A stretch of DNA of 24,044 bases from a bacterium (GTDB lineage: Bacteria > Desulfobacterota > Binatia > UBA12015): positions 1 to 24,044 of the forward strand of contig JAGWVP010000003.1 of NCBI GenBank assembly GCA_018970825.1. The letters run 5' to 3'. The notes beneath the pieces are model-generated. The model saw only the letters and a program-made list of their open reading frames with translations. It was not told where the DNA came from and did not search any database. Numbering within the stretch: position 1 is the stretch's first letter; every line of letters starts with the position of its first letter. The translations under genes were made by a program, and so were the position numbers. This document shows positions 15,699-23,185 of the stretch, in pieces.

Positions 15699-18058
15699 GG
15701 GTCCTCGACCGGAAGCTGCTGCGCGACCTCGGGCGCGCACGCGCCCAGGTCGCGACGATCGCACTCGTCGTCGCATGCGGCATCGCGACCTTCGTCGGCT
15801 CGCTCGGCACTTGCGACTCGCTCGCCGCGACGCGCGACCGCTTCGCCGCCGAGTACCGCTTCGCCGAGGTGTTCTCGTCGCTCGAGCGCGCACCCGACCC
15901 CCTGCTCTCACGGGTGAGCGGGATTCCCGGCGTGGCGGAGGCGGAGGCCCGCCTCGTGTTCGACGTGACGATCCTCGCGCCCGGGCAGGAGGTGCCGGCC
16001 ACCGCCCGGATGATCTCTCTGCCCGACTCCGGCGAGCCGCGCCTGAACCGCCTGCACCTCCGGCGCGGACGACGACCCGACCCGGCGCGGCGCGACGAGG
16101 TGCTGCTCGGCGAGGGATTCGCGGACGCCCACGGCCTGCGGCCCGGCGACCGCCTCGAGGCGGTCCTGAACGGACGCCGCCAGGTCCTCGAGATCGCCGG
16201 CATCGCGCTCTCGCCGGAGTACGTGTTCGCGATCCGCGGCGACTCTCCGCTGCCGGACGACCGGAGCTTCGCGGTGGTGTGGATCGGGCGCCCTGCGCTC
16301 GCCGCGGCCTTCGACGCGGAGGGCACGTTCAACGACGTCGTGGCGACGCTCGCCCCCGGTGCGCGGCCCGACGCGGTGGCCGCGGAGGTCGATCGCCTGC
16401 TCGATCCCTGGGGCGGGCGCGGTGCACACGGCCGCTCCGAGCAGCCGTCGTGGCGCTTTCTCGAAGACGAGATCGCCGAGCAGCGGGCGATGGCGACGAC
16501 GATCCCGCCGGTCTTCCTCGCCGTCGCGGCCTTCCTGCTGAACGTGGTCGTCGGACGGATGGTCGCGGCACAGCGGCAGCAGATCGCGACGCTGAAGGCT
16601 CTCGGCTGGAGCGACGGCCCGATCGCCGCGCACTACCTCGCGATGGTCGCGATCGTGGTGCTCGCGGGGGCCCTCGCCGGGACCCTGCTCGGCACGTGGT
16701 TCGGGCGCTGGATGACCCGGCAGTACGGCGCGTTCTTCCACTTCCCGCTCCTCGAGTTCCGGCTCGTGCCCGCGGTCCCGCTGCTCGCCGCCGGGACGAG
16801 CCTCGTCGCGGGCGCCCTCGGGGCGACGGCGGCACTGCGGGGCGTGGTGCGGCTCTCCCCGGCGGACGCCATGCGTCCGCCCGCGCCGCGCGGCTACCGG
16901 CACGGCCTGCTCGAGCGGCTCGGCCTCGCCCGGGGGCTCTCGCCGCGCTCGAGGATGCTCCTGCGCCAGGTCGCGGGCCGCCCCCTCCGCTTCGTCCTCG
17001 CGGTCGCGGGCATCGCGGCGGCGCTCGGCATCGTCGTCTTGGGGCTGTGCTGGCGGGACGCGCTCGACCACGTGACGACGGTGCAGTTCTCGCTCGCCGA
17101 ACGCGGCGAGCTCGCGGTCGCGTTTCGCACGCCGACGACGACCCGCGCGGTCCGCGAGCTCGCGAGGATGCCGGGGGTCGAGGAGGCCGAGGGCTACCGG
17201 GCGGTCGCCGTCGAGCTGCGCTCGGGTCATCGTTCCTACCGGACGACGATCCTCGGGATCCCGGCGGACGCGACCCTGCGGCGGCTGCTCGACGATCGCC
17301 TCCGCGTCGTCCGGCTCCCGGAGTCCGGGGTCCTGCTCACCCGGCACCTCGCCGAGCGGCTCGGCGTACGCGCCGGCGACGCGGTGGTGGCCGACGTCCG
17401 CGAGGGCGAGAAGCCCCGGCGCGACGTGGTCGTCGCGGGCGTCGTCGACGACCTGGTCGGTCTCTCCGCCTACATGGAGATCGACGCACTTCATCGCCTG
17501 CTCGAAGAGGGCGACGTGGTGAACGGCGCCGCCCTGCGGGTGGACCCGGCGCTCGAGGGGACGACCCGCGCTCGCCTGCTCGCGACCGGCGGCGTCGCGA
17601 CGGTCACGGCGAAGCGCTCGGCGCTGCGCGAGTTCGAGCGCACGACCTCGCGATTCATCCTCTTCTTCACCGGGATCCTCACCGCGTTCGCGGTCGCGAT
17701 CGCGGTGGGCGTCGTCTACAATCTCGCCCGGGTGGCGCTCCAGGAACAGGCCTGGGACCTCGCGAGCCTGCGGGTCCTCGGCTTCACGAGGGGGGAGGTC
17801 TCCCTGCTCCTCCTCGCGGAGCTCGGCGCGACGATCGTCGCCGCCGTCCCGCCGGGCCTCCTGTTCGGCCGGCTCGCCGCGTGGGCGGTCGCAGCGGCCC
17901 ACCCGGCCGAGACCTTCCGGATCCCGGTCGTCGTGTCGCCGGGGACCTTCGCGCGCGCGACGGCGGTCGTGCTCGCCGCGGGAGCCGCGGCCGCCCTCGT
18001 GGTGCGCAGGCGCATCGACCGTCTCGACCTGGTCGCGGTGCTGAAGGCGAGGGAGTGA
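15695..18058 (+). CDS. FtsX-type ABC permease with two FtsX domains
   Basis: This 787-residue membrane protein has a first helix near 18-37 (QVATIALVVACGIATFVGSL), then a periplasmic MacB-like domain of about 220 residues. The first FtsX core follows, with FLAVAAFLLNVVVGRMVAAQ and RQQIATLKALGWSDG (295-309), helices near 313-335 and 360-383. A second half repeats the plan: a helix near RPLRFVLAVAGIAAALGIVV, a second periplasmic domain, and ILFFTGILTAFAVAIAVGVV with DLASLRVLGFTRGEV. This is the 8-helix layout of duplicated FtsX permeases, about twice the size of MacB or LolC. Start is GTG, overlapping the ATPase stop by GTGA; the end overlaps or abuts the adaptor. It couples ATP hydrolysis to periplasmic movements. 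Confidence 0.92.
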   Translation: MRVLDRKLLRDLGRARAQVATIALVVACGIATFVGSLGTCDSLAATRDRFAAEYRFAEVFSSLERAPDPLLSRVSGIPGVAEAEARLVFDVTILAPGQEVPATARMISLPDSGEPRLNRLHLRRGRRPDPARRDEVLLGEGFADAHGLRPGDRLEAVLNGRRQVLEIAGIALSPEYVFAIRGDSPLPDDRSFAVVWIGRPALAAAFDAEGTFNDVVATLAPGARPDAVAAEVDRLLDPWGGRGAHGRSEQPSWRFLEDEIAEQRAMATTIPPVFLAVAAFLLNVVVGRMVAAQRQQIATLKALGWSDGPIAAHYLAMVAIVVLAGALAGTLLGTWFGRWMTRQYGAFFHFPLLEFRLVPAVPLLAAGTSLVAGALGATAALRGVVRLSPADAMRPPAPRGYRHGLLERLGLARGLSPRSRMLLRQVAGRPLRFVLAVAGIAAALGIVVLGLCWRDALDHVTTVQFSLAERGELAVAFRTPTTTRAVRELARMPGVEEAEGYRAVAVELRSGHRSYRTTILGIPADATLRRLLDDRLRVVRLPESGVLLTRHLAERLGVRAGDAVVADVREGEKPRRDVVVAGVVDDLVGLSAYMEIDALHRLLEEGDVVNGAALRVDPALEGTTRARLLATGGVATVTAKRSALREFERTTSRFILFFTGILTAFAVAIAVGVVYNLARVALQEQAWDLASLRVLGFTRGEVSLLLLAELGATIVAAVPPGLLFGRLAAWAVAAAHPAETFRIPVVVSPGTFARATAVVLAAGAAAALVVRRRIDRLDLVAVLKARE

Positions 18059-18063
18059 TCGGG

Positions 18064-19287
18064 ATGCGATCGCTGCCTGCCCTGCTCGCGGCCGTCGCGG
18101 TCGCCGTCGCGGCCGCGATCGCGGCCGCCCTGCTCTGGCCCCGTACGCTGCCGGTGGACGTCGCGCTCGTGAGACGCGGTCGCTTCGAGGCGACCGTCGA
18201 GGAGGACGGCCGGACCCGCGTGCGCGAACGCTACGTCGTCTCCGCACCCGTCGCGGGCACGGTGATGCGGGTCGACCTCGACCCGGGCGAGGAGGTGTCG
18301 CGGGGGCAGGTGCTGGCGGCGATCGTCCCGGCCGCGCCGCCGCTCCTCGACGCGCGCAGCCGTCGCGAGGCCGAGGACCGCGTCGGCGCGGCCGAGGCCG
18401 AGCTGCGCCGGGCCGTGGAGGCGCTCGCCCATGCGCGCACCGCGCTCGCCCAGGAGAAGGTCGACCTGGCGCGCGCGAGCAAGCTCGCGTCCGACGGGAT
18501 CGTCGCGCACGCCGACCTCGACAAGGCCGAGCTCGCGGTCGACCTGCGGACCCGCGAGGTGGCGGCCGGGGAGTTCGAGGTCCACGTCGCCGAGCACCGG
18601 CTCGACCTCGCGCGGACGCTGCTCGCCCGGCTCCGCGATCCCACCCGCGACTCGGGCGGAGCCGGCGAGCCCTGGGAGATCCGGTCGCCGGTGCGCGGGG
18701 TGGTGCTGCGCGTCCTGCAGGAGAGCGAGTCGGTCGTGGCGGCCGGGGCACAGCTCGTGGAGATCGCCGACCCGGGCGACCTCGAGGTGGTCGTCGACCT
18801 GCTCACGGAGGACGCGGCCCGCGTCGCGCCCGGAGCGCGCGTGGCGCTCGAACGGTGGGGCGGCGAGGCGCCGCTCGAGGGGCGCGTGCGGCTGGTCGAG
18901 CCGTCGGGCTTCACCAAGCTCTCCGCGCTCGGCGTCGAGGAGCAGCGAGTGAACGTCGTCGTCGACGTGGTCTCGCCCAGGGAGTCCTGGTCGAACCTCG
19001 GCGACGGCTTCCGGGTCGACGTGCGGGTCGTCGTCGCGGAGGACGACGACGCGCTGGTCGCCCCGGCGAGCGCGCTGTTCCGCGACGGGTCGGGCTGGGC
19101 GTCGTGGGTGGTGGTGGACGGGCGCGCGACCCGTCGCACCGTCGAGGTCACGAGACGCGGGACGCGCGTCGCCGAGATCTCCTCGGGGCTCTCCCCCGGG
19201 GATGCCGTGATCGTCTACCCGGGCGACGCGGTCGCCGAAGGCGTGCGCGTGACGACGCGTCGCGAGGAGGAGCGCGAGGGCGGCTGA
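18064..19287 (+). CDS. HlyD/MacA-family periplasmic adaptor (membrane fusion protein)
   Basis: The 407-residue protein starts with an uncleaved-looking N-terminal helix (about 4-25, Ala/Val-rich). The first lipoyl half-motif, YVVSAPVAGTVMRVDLDPGEEVSRG, spans 57-81. An alpha-helical coiled-coil hairpin spans about 97-188, and the second lipoyl half (IRSPVRGVVLRVLQESESVV) about 206-225. Beta-barrel and membrane-proximal domains complete it. The order is that of periplasmic adaptors linking an inner-membrane pump to an outer-membrane channel. The ATG at 18064 has GAGGGA upstream; an in-frame GTG at 18055 would overlap the permease stop and add three residues. No TolC-like gene is nearby, so the channel must be encoded elsewhere. 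The stop is one base from the convergent gene's stop. Confidence 0.92.
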   Translation: MRSLPALLAAVAVAVAAAIAAALLWPRTLPVDVALVRRGRFEATVEEDGRTRVRERYVVSAPVAGTVMRVDLDPGEEVSRGQVLAAIVPAAPPLLDARSRREAEDRVGAAEAELRRAVEALAHARTALAQEKVDLARASKLASDGIVAHADLDKAELAVDLRTREVAAGEFEVHVAEHRLDLARTLLARLRDPTRDSGGAGEPWEIRSPVRGVVLRVLQESESVVAAGAQLVEIADPGDLEVVVDLLTEDAARVAPGARVALERWGGEAPLEGRVRLVEPSGFTKLSALGVEEQRVNVVVDVVSPRESWSNLGDGFRVDVRVVVAEDDDALVAPASALFRDGSGWASWVVVDGRATRRTVEVTRRGTRVAEISSGLSPGDAVIVYPGDAVAEGVRVTTRREEEREGG

Positions 19288-19288
19288 G

Positions 19289-22117
19289 TCAGCGGCGGCA
19301 GGCGACCGTGGTGCCGCCGCCGCCCGGGAGGCAGGTCCCGGTGCCGAACGCGACTTCGCCGCAGCGTCCGAGAGCCGCGTCGACGGGCGCGCCGAGCGCG
19401 ACCGCGACCCGCAGCGGCAGGTCGGCCGGGGTGACCGGGTAGGTCCCCGAGGTGCCGACCGCGACGACCTTCACGAGCCCGGGGGAAGAGGTCGACGAGC
19501 GGTTCACGACCTGGACCTTGCTCACGCCGTTCGCCTGAGTCCCGCGCGTCGAGAAGGTCCACGACTTGCCCACCGACAGCTTCCAGCCGCTCTGCCCGTC
19601 CCAGGTCCCCGGCGGCACCGTCGCCTCGAAGAGCGGCGCCCCGGACGCCGACGCGACGGCCAGCCGAAACCCGTTGGTCGCGAGACGCAGGTCCCCGAAG
19701 CCCGCACCGGGCAGGCGGAACGAAGCCGTCAGCGAGAGCTTGCCGCGTCCCGCGCCGGCGGAAGGCACGACGTTCGCGAGCGAGAGTTTCCACGACGAGG
19801 AGTCCGCGGACGCGGCGAGCGTGCAGGCGTCGAGGGCATCGCAGGTGCCGTCCGCGTCGCCGTCGTCGGCGACGTGCTCGCAGGTCCCGTCGAGGCACGC
19901 ATCGAGCGTACAGGGGTCCGCGTCGGACGAGCATCCGCTGCCGTCCGCGGCGACTGCGTCGCCCGGGCAGGACGAGGAGGTCCCGGTGCAGGTCTCGGGG
20001 AGATCGCAGGCGCCGCTCGCCGGACGGCAGGTCGTTCCCGCGGCGGCGAGTGCGTCGCCCGGGCAGACCGCCGCGGTCCCGTCGCAGGTCTCGGCGGCGT
20101 CGCAGGCGCCCGAGGGGGCGCGGCACACGGTGCCCGCCGGGCGCGCCGGATGCGCGCAGGTGCCGGCCGCATCGCACTGGTCGGTGGTGCAGGTGCTGCC
20201 GTCGTCCGGGCAGGTCGTCCCCGCCGGGCGCGCCGGGTGCGCGCAGGTACCGCTGCCGTCGCACTGGTCGAAGGTGCAGGCGCGTCCGTCGTCGGTGCAG
20301 GCGGTGCCGGCCGCCGTGCGCACGTCGGCAGGACACGAACCGTCGACGCCGCCGCAGCGCTCGACCGGGTCGCACTCGCCGGTCGAGGAGCGGCAGGTGG
20401 TGTTCGCGGGGCGGACGACGTCCGCGGGACAGGCCGGGTCGGTGCCCGTGCAGGTCTCGGCGAGATCGCAGGTGCCGGAAGCCGCGCGGCAGATCAGGCC
20501 CGCGTTGGTCGGCGGGTGCGCGCAGCGACCCGCGCCGTCGCAGCGGTCGAACGAGCAGACGCTGCCGTCGTCCGGGCACGCGGTGCCGGCGGCGACGAAC
20601 GCGTCCGACGGGCAGGCGGTCGAGGAGCCGTCGCAGGTCTCGGCGACGTCGCAGGGCCCGCCCTCGCGACACACGGTCCCGGCGGACGAACGGGCGTCCG
20701 GCGGGCAGGCCGCGGCGCTCCCGTCGCAGGTCTCGACGGGATCGCACCCGCCCGCAGACGCGCGGCAAAGCGAGCCGGCGGCGGCACGGACGTCGGCGGG
20801 ACACTCGGCGCTCGCGCCCGAGCAGGACTCGACCACGTCGCAGGTGCCGGCCGCCGCGCGGCAGACCGTCCCGGCCGAGGCCACCCGGCAGGAGGCGTTG
20901 CAGCAGGATCCGCCGGGCAGGGACGGCTCGCCGCACTGCTCGGTGGGATCGACGACGTCGTTGCCGCAGGCGACGTCGTTCGGCCAGAAGCCGCCCGGGT
21001 GGAACGTCTGCACGTCGGTCGCCGAGCAGGCTGCATCGGTGCCGGCGACCCCGGACGTCGCACAGCACGGCGACGCCTCGCTGCACTGGAACCCGTCCCA
21101 CGCGAAGCGGGCGAGCTTCTGGTGCCCCTGGTCGGAGGGATGGAAGCAGTCGCAGCAGGACAGGTCGCTGCTCGACAGCTTGACGTCGAAGGTCCCGTCG
21201 CGGAAGCGAAGGACCACGTCCGCGGCCCGGGTCGCGCCCGTCGCCGACGTGCCGCCGACCGGGATCGCCGCGTACTCGGCGGACACGCGAGAGAGCACCT
21301 CGTTGTAGCCGGCGAGCGTGTTGTACATGTCGACCCGGCGCTGGTCGGAGCAGTCGTCGGTGAGCGAGAGGCAGACGCCGTTCGTGCCGAACACGCCGTT
21401 CACCGCGCCCAGCGTCCGCCAGAGGCTGTTGCAGCTGATGCCGAGCCCGAGCCCGCAGGAACTCTTCGAGGCAAGGTTGCAGAGCTGCGAGATGCGGATC
21501 GTCGCGAGCACGAGGATGCGCGCCGACGGAATGCGGATCAGGTGGTCGAGCCCGGCGCGGAACTCGCGCTCGAAGGCCGCCTTCGTGGTCCGGCAGTAGT
21601 TGTTCGGGTCGCGGTCGCCGCCGCAGGAGTTGCCGGTGCGGTCGACGGTGTTGGTGCAGGCGTCGTTGTGCCCCATGAGTACGGTGACGTAGCGCGGGCC
21701 GGCCGCACCGGAGAGGTTCTGGCGGATCGACGAGGACTGGCTGCGGAAGTCCGACAGCATGGTGCCGCCGCTCATCGAGTCGTTGAAGATGCTGACCTGC
21801 GCACCCTTCGCGCACTCGAGACGCTCGGCGTGGGTGAAGGTCCCGTCGCCGCCGGACTGGCACCAGTTCGACCCGTGGTCGCGACCCGTCGCCCAGGCGC
21901 GACCGGGATTGTCGCCGTAGTTGCAGGAACCCGTGTTGGCGTTGAAGCCGCGGGAGATGCTGTCGCCGGTGACGCTGATCGACTCGGAGAAGGGGGCGGC
22001 GCGGACGACCGTCGACGCGACCGCGAGGATCGCGAGCGCCGCGCACGCGGCGAGGGATGCGCGAAGCCGCGCCCGGGCCCCGCCCGGGGCCCGGACCGCT
22101 CGGTCCAATCTCCCCAT
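19289..22117 (-). CDS. Secreted SGNH/GDSL hydrolase-like protein with mosaic cysteine-rich repeats
   Basis: The 942-residue protein starts with a signal peptide (helix about 20-37, cleavage near VRA-AP at 40). Residues 46-345 are an SGNH hydrolase-like domain: GDSIS (51-55) with nucleophile Ser53, MGHND (148-152) with Asn151, and DCFHPSDQGH with Asp323 and His326. Many extra cysteines suggest disulphides. Residues 384-410 resemble the myxobacterial disulphide repeat (CGNDVVDPTEQCG). Residues 416-749 are eleven cysteine repeats of two kinds. DADGTCDALDAC (754-765) resembles a thrombospondin type 3 calcium loop. A roughly 165-residue beta-rich C-terminal domain beginning WKLSLANVV ends in a Gly-rich tail. 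It is likely an extracellular esterase or carbohydrate deacetylase on a rigid stalk. The start follows the EamA stop by 11 bp. The substrate is not recognisable. Confidence 0.85.
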   Translation of the reverse strand: MGRLDRAVRAPGGARARLRASLAACAALAILAVASTVVRAAPFSESISVTGDSISRGFNANTGSCNYGDNPGRAWATGRDHGSNWCQSGGDGTFTHAERLECAKGAQVSIFNDSMSGGTMLSDFRSQSSSIRQNLSGAAGPRYVTVLMGHNDACTNTVDRTGNSCGGDRDPNNYCRTTKAAFEREFRAGLDHLIRIPSARILVLATIRISQLCNLASKSSCGLGLGISCNSLWRTLGAVNGVFGTNGVCLSLTDDCSDQRRVDMYNTLAGYNEVLSRVSAEYAAIPVGGTSATGATRAADVVLRFRDGTFDVKLSSSDLSCCDCFHPSDQGHQKLARFAWDGFQCSEASPCCATSGVAGTDAACSATDVQTFHPGGFWPNDVACGNDVVDPTEQCGEPSLPGGSCCNASCRVASAGTVCRAAAGTCDVVESCSGASAECPADVRAAAGSLCRASAGGCDPVETCDGSAAACPPDARSSAGTVCREGGPCDVAETCDGSSTACPSDAFVAAGTACPDDGSVCSFDRCDGAGRCAHPPTNAGLICRAASGTCDLAETCTGTDPACPADVVRPANTTCRSSTGECDPVERCGGVDGSCPADVRTAAGTACTDDGRACTFDQCDGSGTCAHPARPAGTTCPDDGSTCTTDQCDAAGTCAHPARPAGTVCRAPSGACDAAETCDGTAAVCPGDALAAAGTTCRPASGACDLPETCTGTSSSCPGDAVAADGSGCSSDADPCTLDACLDGTCEHVADDGDADGTCDALDACTLAASADSSSWKLSLANVVPSAGAGRGKLSLTASFRLPGAGFGDLRLATNGFRLAVASASGAPLFEATVPPGTWDGQSGWKLSVGKSWTFSTRGTQANGVSKVQVVNRSSTSSPGLVKVVAVGTSGTYPVTPADLPLRVAVALGAPVDAALGRCGEVAFGTGTCLPGGGGTTVACRR
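19871..20872 (-). repeat. Eleven interleaved cysteine-repeat units in the SGNH gene
   Basis: Type A units follow CRxxxGxCDxxExCxGxxxxCPxD (seven copies; first Cys at residues 419, 451, 483, 543, 575, 665, 697). Type B units follow CxDDGxxCTxDxCDxxGxCAHP (four copies; first Cys at 514, 607, 636, 729, the last degenerate). The order is AAA-B-AA-BB-AA-B, with a period of about 29-33 residues. Repeat B2/B3 DNA is very similar, consistent with recent duplication. Confidence 0.85.
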
Positions 22118-22128
22118 GGGGCGCGGGC

Positions 22129-23094
22129 CTATCTCGATCGGCCGCGAGAGGTCAACGAAGAATCGTCCTCCCCGGGGGGTGCCACGCCCGGGAGCGGATC
22201 GGGGGCTGCCTCCGCCGCCACGCGACCCTCGGTCGCGCCGGAGGCGACTCCGACCGCGGCGAGCATGAGGACGGCGCCCGCCACCGTCGGGCGGTCGAGC
22301 GCGCGGCCGAGAAGGGCGGCCTCGAGCAGCGCCGCGGTGACGACCCCGGTCGCCGCGACGAGGCTCGCCCGGGCCGCCGAGTGGTGGCCGAGCGAGTGGT
22401 GGAGCAGCCACTGCGCCGCGACCGAGAAGAACACCACGCAGGCGAGCGCCGCGACCAGTTCGCGGCTCGGGGGCGGAAGGCCGGCGGCGAGCGACGGCGA
22501 GGTCGCGACCGCGCCGATCGCCATGAACCAGGTCGTGATGAGCGAGGCGCTCTCGCTCGCGCGCAGCCCGCGGGCCGTCGCGATCGCGGCGCCCGAGAGA
22601 AGGGCGGCACCGCCGGCCGCGAGCATGCCCGGGAGGAGCGACGGGTCGATGCGGATCTCGCCCCCGACCACGAGCGCGGCACCGGCCAGGTTCAGCAGGA
22701 GACCCGTGGCCGTGCGACGGGTGAAGCGCTCGCCGAGCAGCGGCACGGCGAGTGCGGCCGCGAACACCGGGTAGGTGCTCTGGAGCAGCGCGGCGAGCGC
22801 CGCCCCGGCGCCGTCGATGCCGACGAAGTAGAGCGTGATCGCGCACGCCCCGACCGCGCCCCGCAGGATCACCCGGGAGAGGTTGCCCGGCGCGGGGACG
22901 AGACCGCGCCCGCGGGTCGCGATGAGCAGGACCAGGAACGATCCCGCGAAGCGCAGGCAGGCGACCTGCACGGGCGTCATCCGGCGCGTCGCGACCTTCA
23001 CCGAGACGGCCATCGCGCCGAACAGGACCGACGACGCGAGCAACGGGAGCAGCCCCTCGCCGAGCGTCGAGCCGCCCTCGTGCCGCGTCGCCAC
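22129..23094 (-). CDS. EamA/DMT-superfamily transporter (RhaT/YdcZ-type permease)
   Basis: This 321-residue membrane protein has about ten predicted helices in two EamA halves. The first half has ASSVLFGAMAVSVKVATRRM, then TPVQVACLRFAGSFLVLLIA and LLQSTYPVFAAALAVPLLGE (a typical EamA end-of-half motif). The second half starts near LLPGMLAAGGAALLSGAAIA and ends AGAVLMLAAVGVASG. The C-terminal 30 residues are polar. The family exports or imports small metabolites such as amino acids or sugars across the inner membrane; the substrate is unknown. The start is GTG at 23094 with no obvious ribosome site, and no ATG lies near the right place. Stop is TAG, 11 bp before the SGNH gene, so both are probably cotranscribed. 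The start is the least certain part. Confidence 0.88.
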   Translation of the reverse strand: MATRHEGGSTLGEGLLPLLASSVLFGAMAVSVKVATRRMTPVQVACLRFAGSFLVLLIATRGRGLVPAPGNLSRVILRGAVGACAITLYFVGIDGAGAALAALLQSTYPVFAAALAVPLLGERFTRRTATGLLLNLAGAALVVGGEIRIDPSLLPGMLAAGGAALLSGAAIATARGLRASESASLITTWFMAIGAVATSPSLAAGLPPPSRELVAALACVVFFSVAAQWLLHHSLGHHSAARASLVAATGVVTAALLEAALLGRALDRPTVAGAVLMLAAVGVASGATEGRVAAEAAPDPLPGVAPPGEDDSSLTSRGRSR

Positions 23095-23185
23095 GCGAGT
23101 GGTTCGCGCCGGGTCGGGCGCGAGTCAAACGCTCGTCGCACGCCGAGCGGGCCCGGCGCTTTGCGCCTCGCACCGGGCGTCTGGC
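23095..23185. promoter_or_regulatory. Divergent intergenic region between EamA and fucosidase genes
   Basis: This 91-bp gap must hold the promoters of both divergent genes. The only structure seen is a small GGCGC-TTT-GCGCC hairpin at 23156-23168. No consensus -35/-10 pair stands out. Confidence 0.35.

Noticed and set aside
15908..18751. Minus-strand open frame of about 950 codons
   Set aside because: It is the shadow of the FtsX permease and adaptor genes. The composition is Arg/Pro/Gly-rich with no domain.
19871..20872. Direct repeats that might be a CRISPR array
   Set aside because: The units are divergent, contiguous, keep a reading frame and encode spaced cysteines; no constant repeat with unique spacers exists.
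19874..22774. Plus-strand frame rich in Gly/Ala/Arg opposite the cysteine repeats
   Set aside because: Its repetitiveness merely mirrors the real repeat-coding strand; there is no signal, domain or start site.
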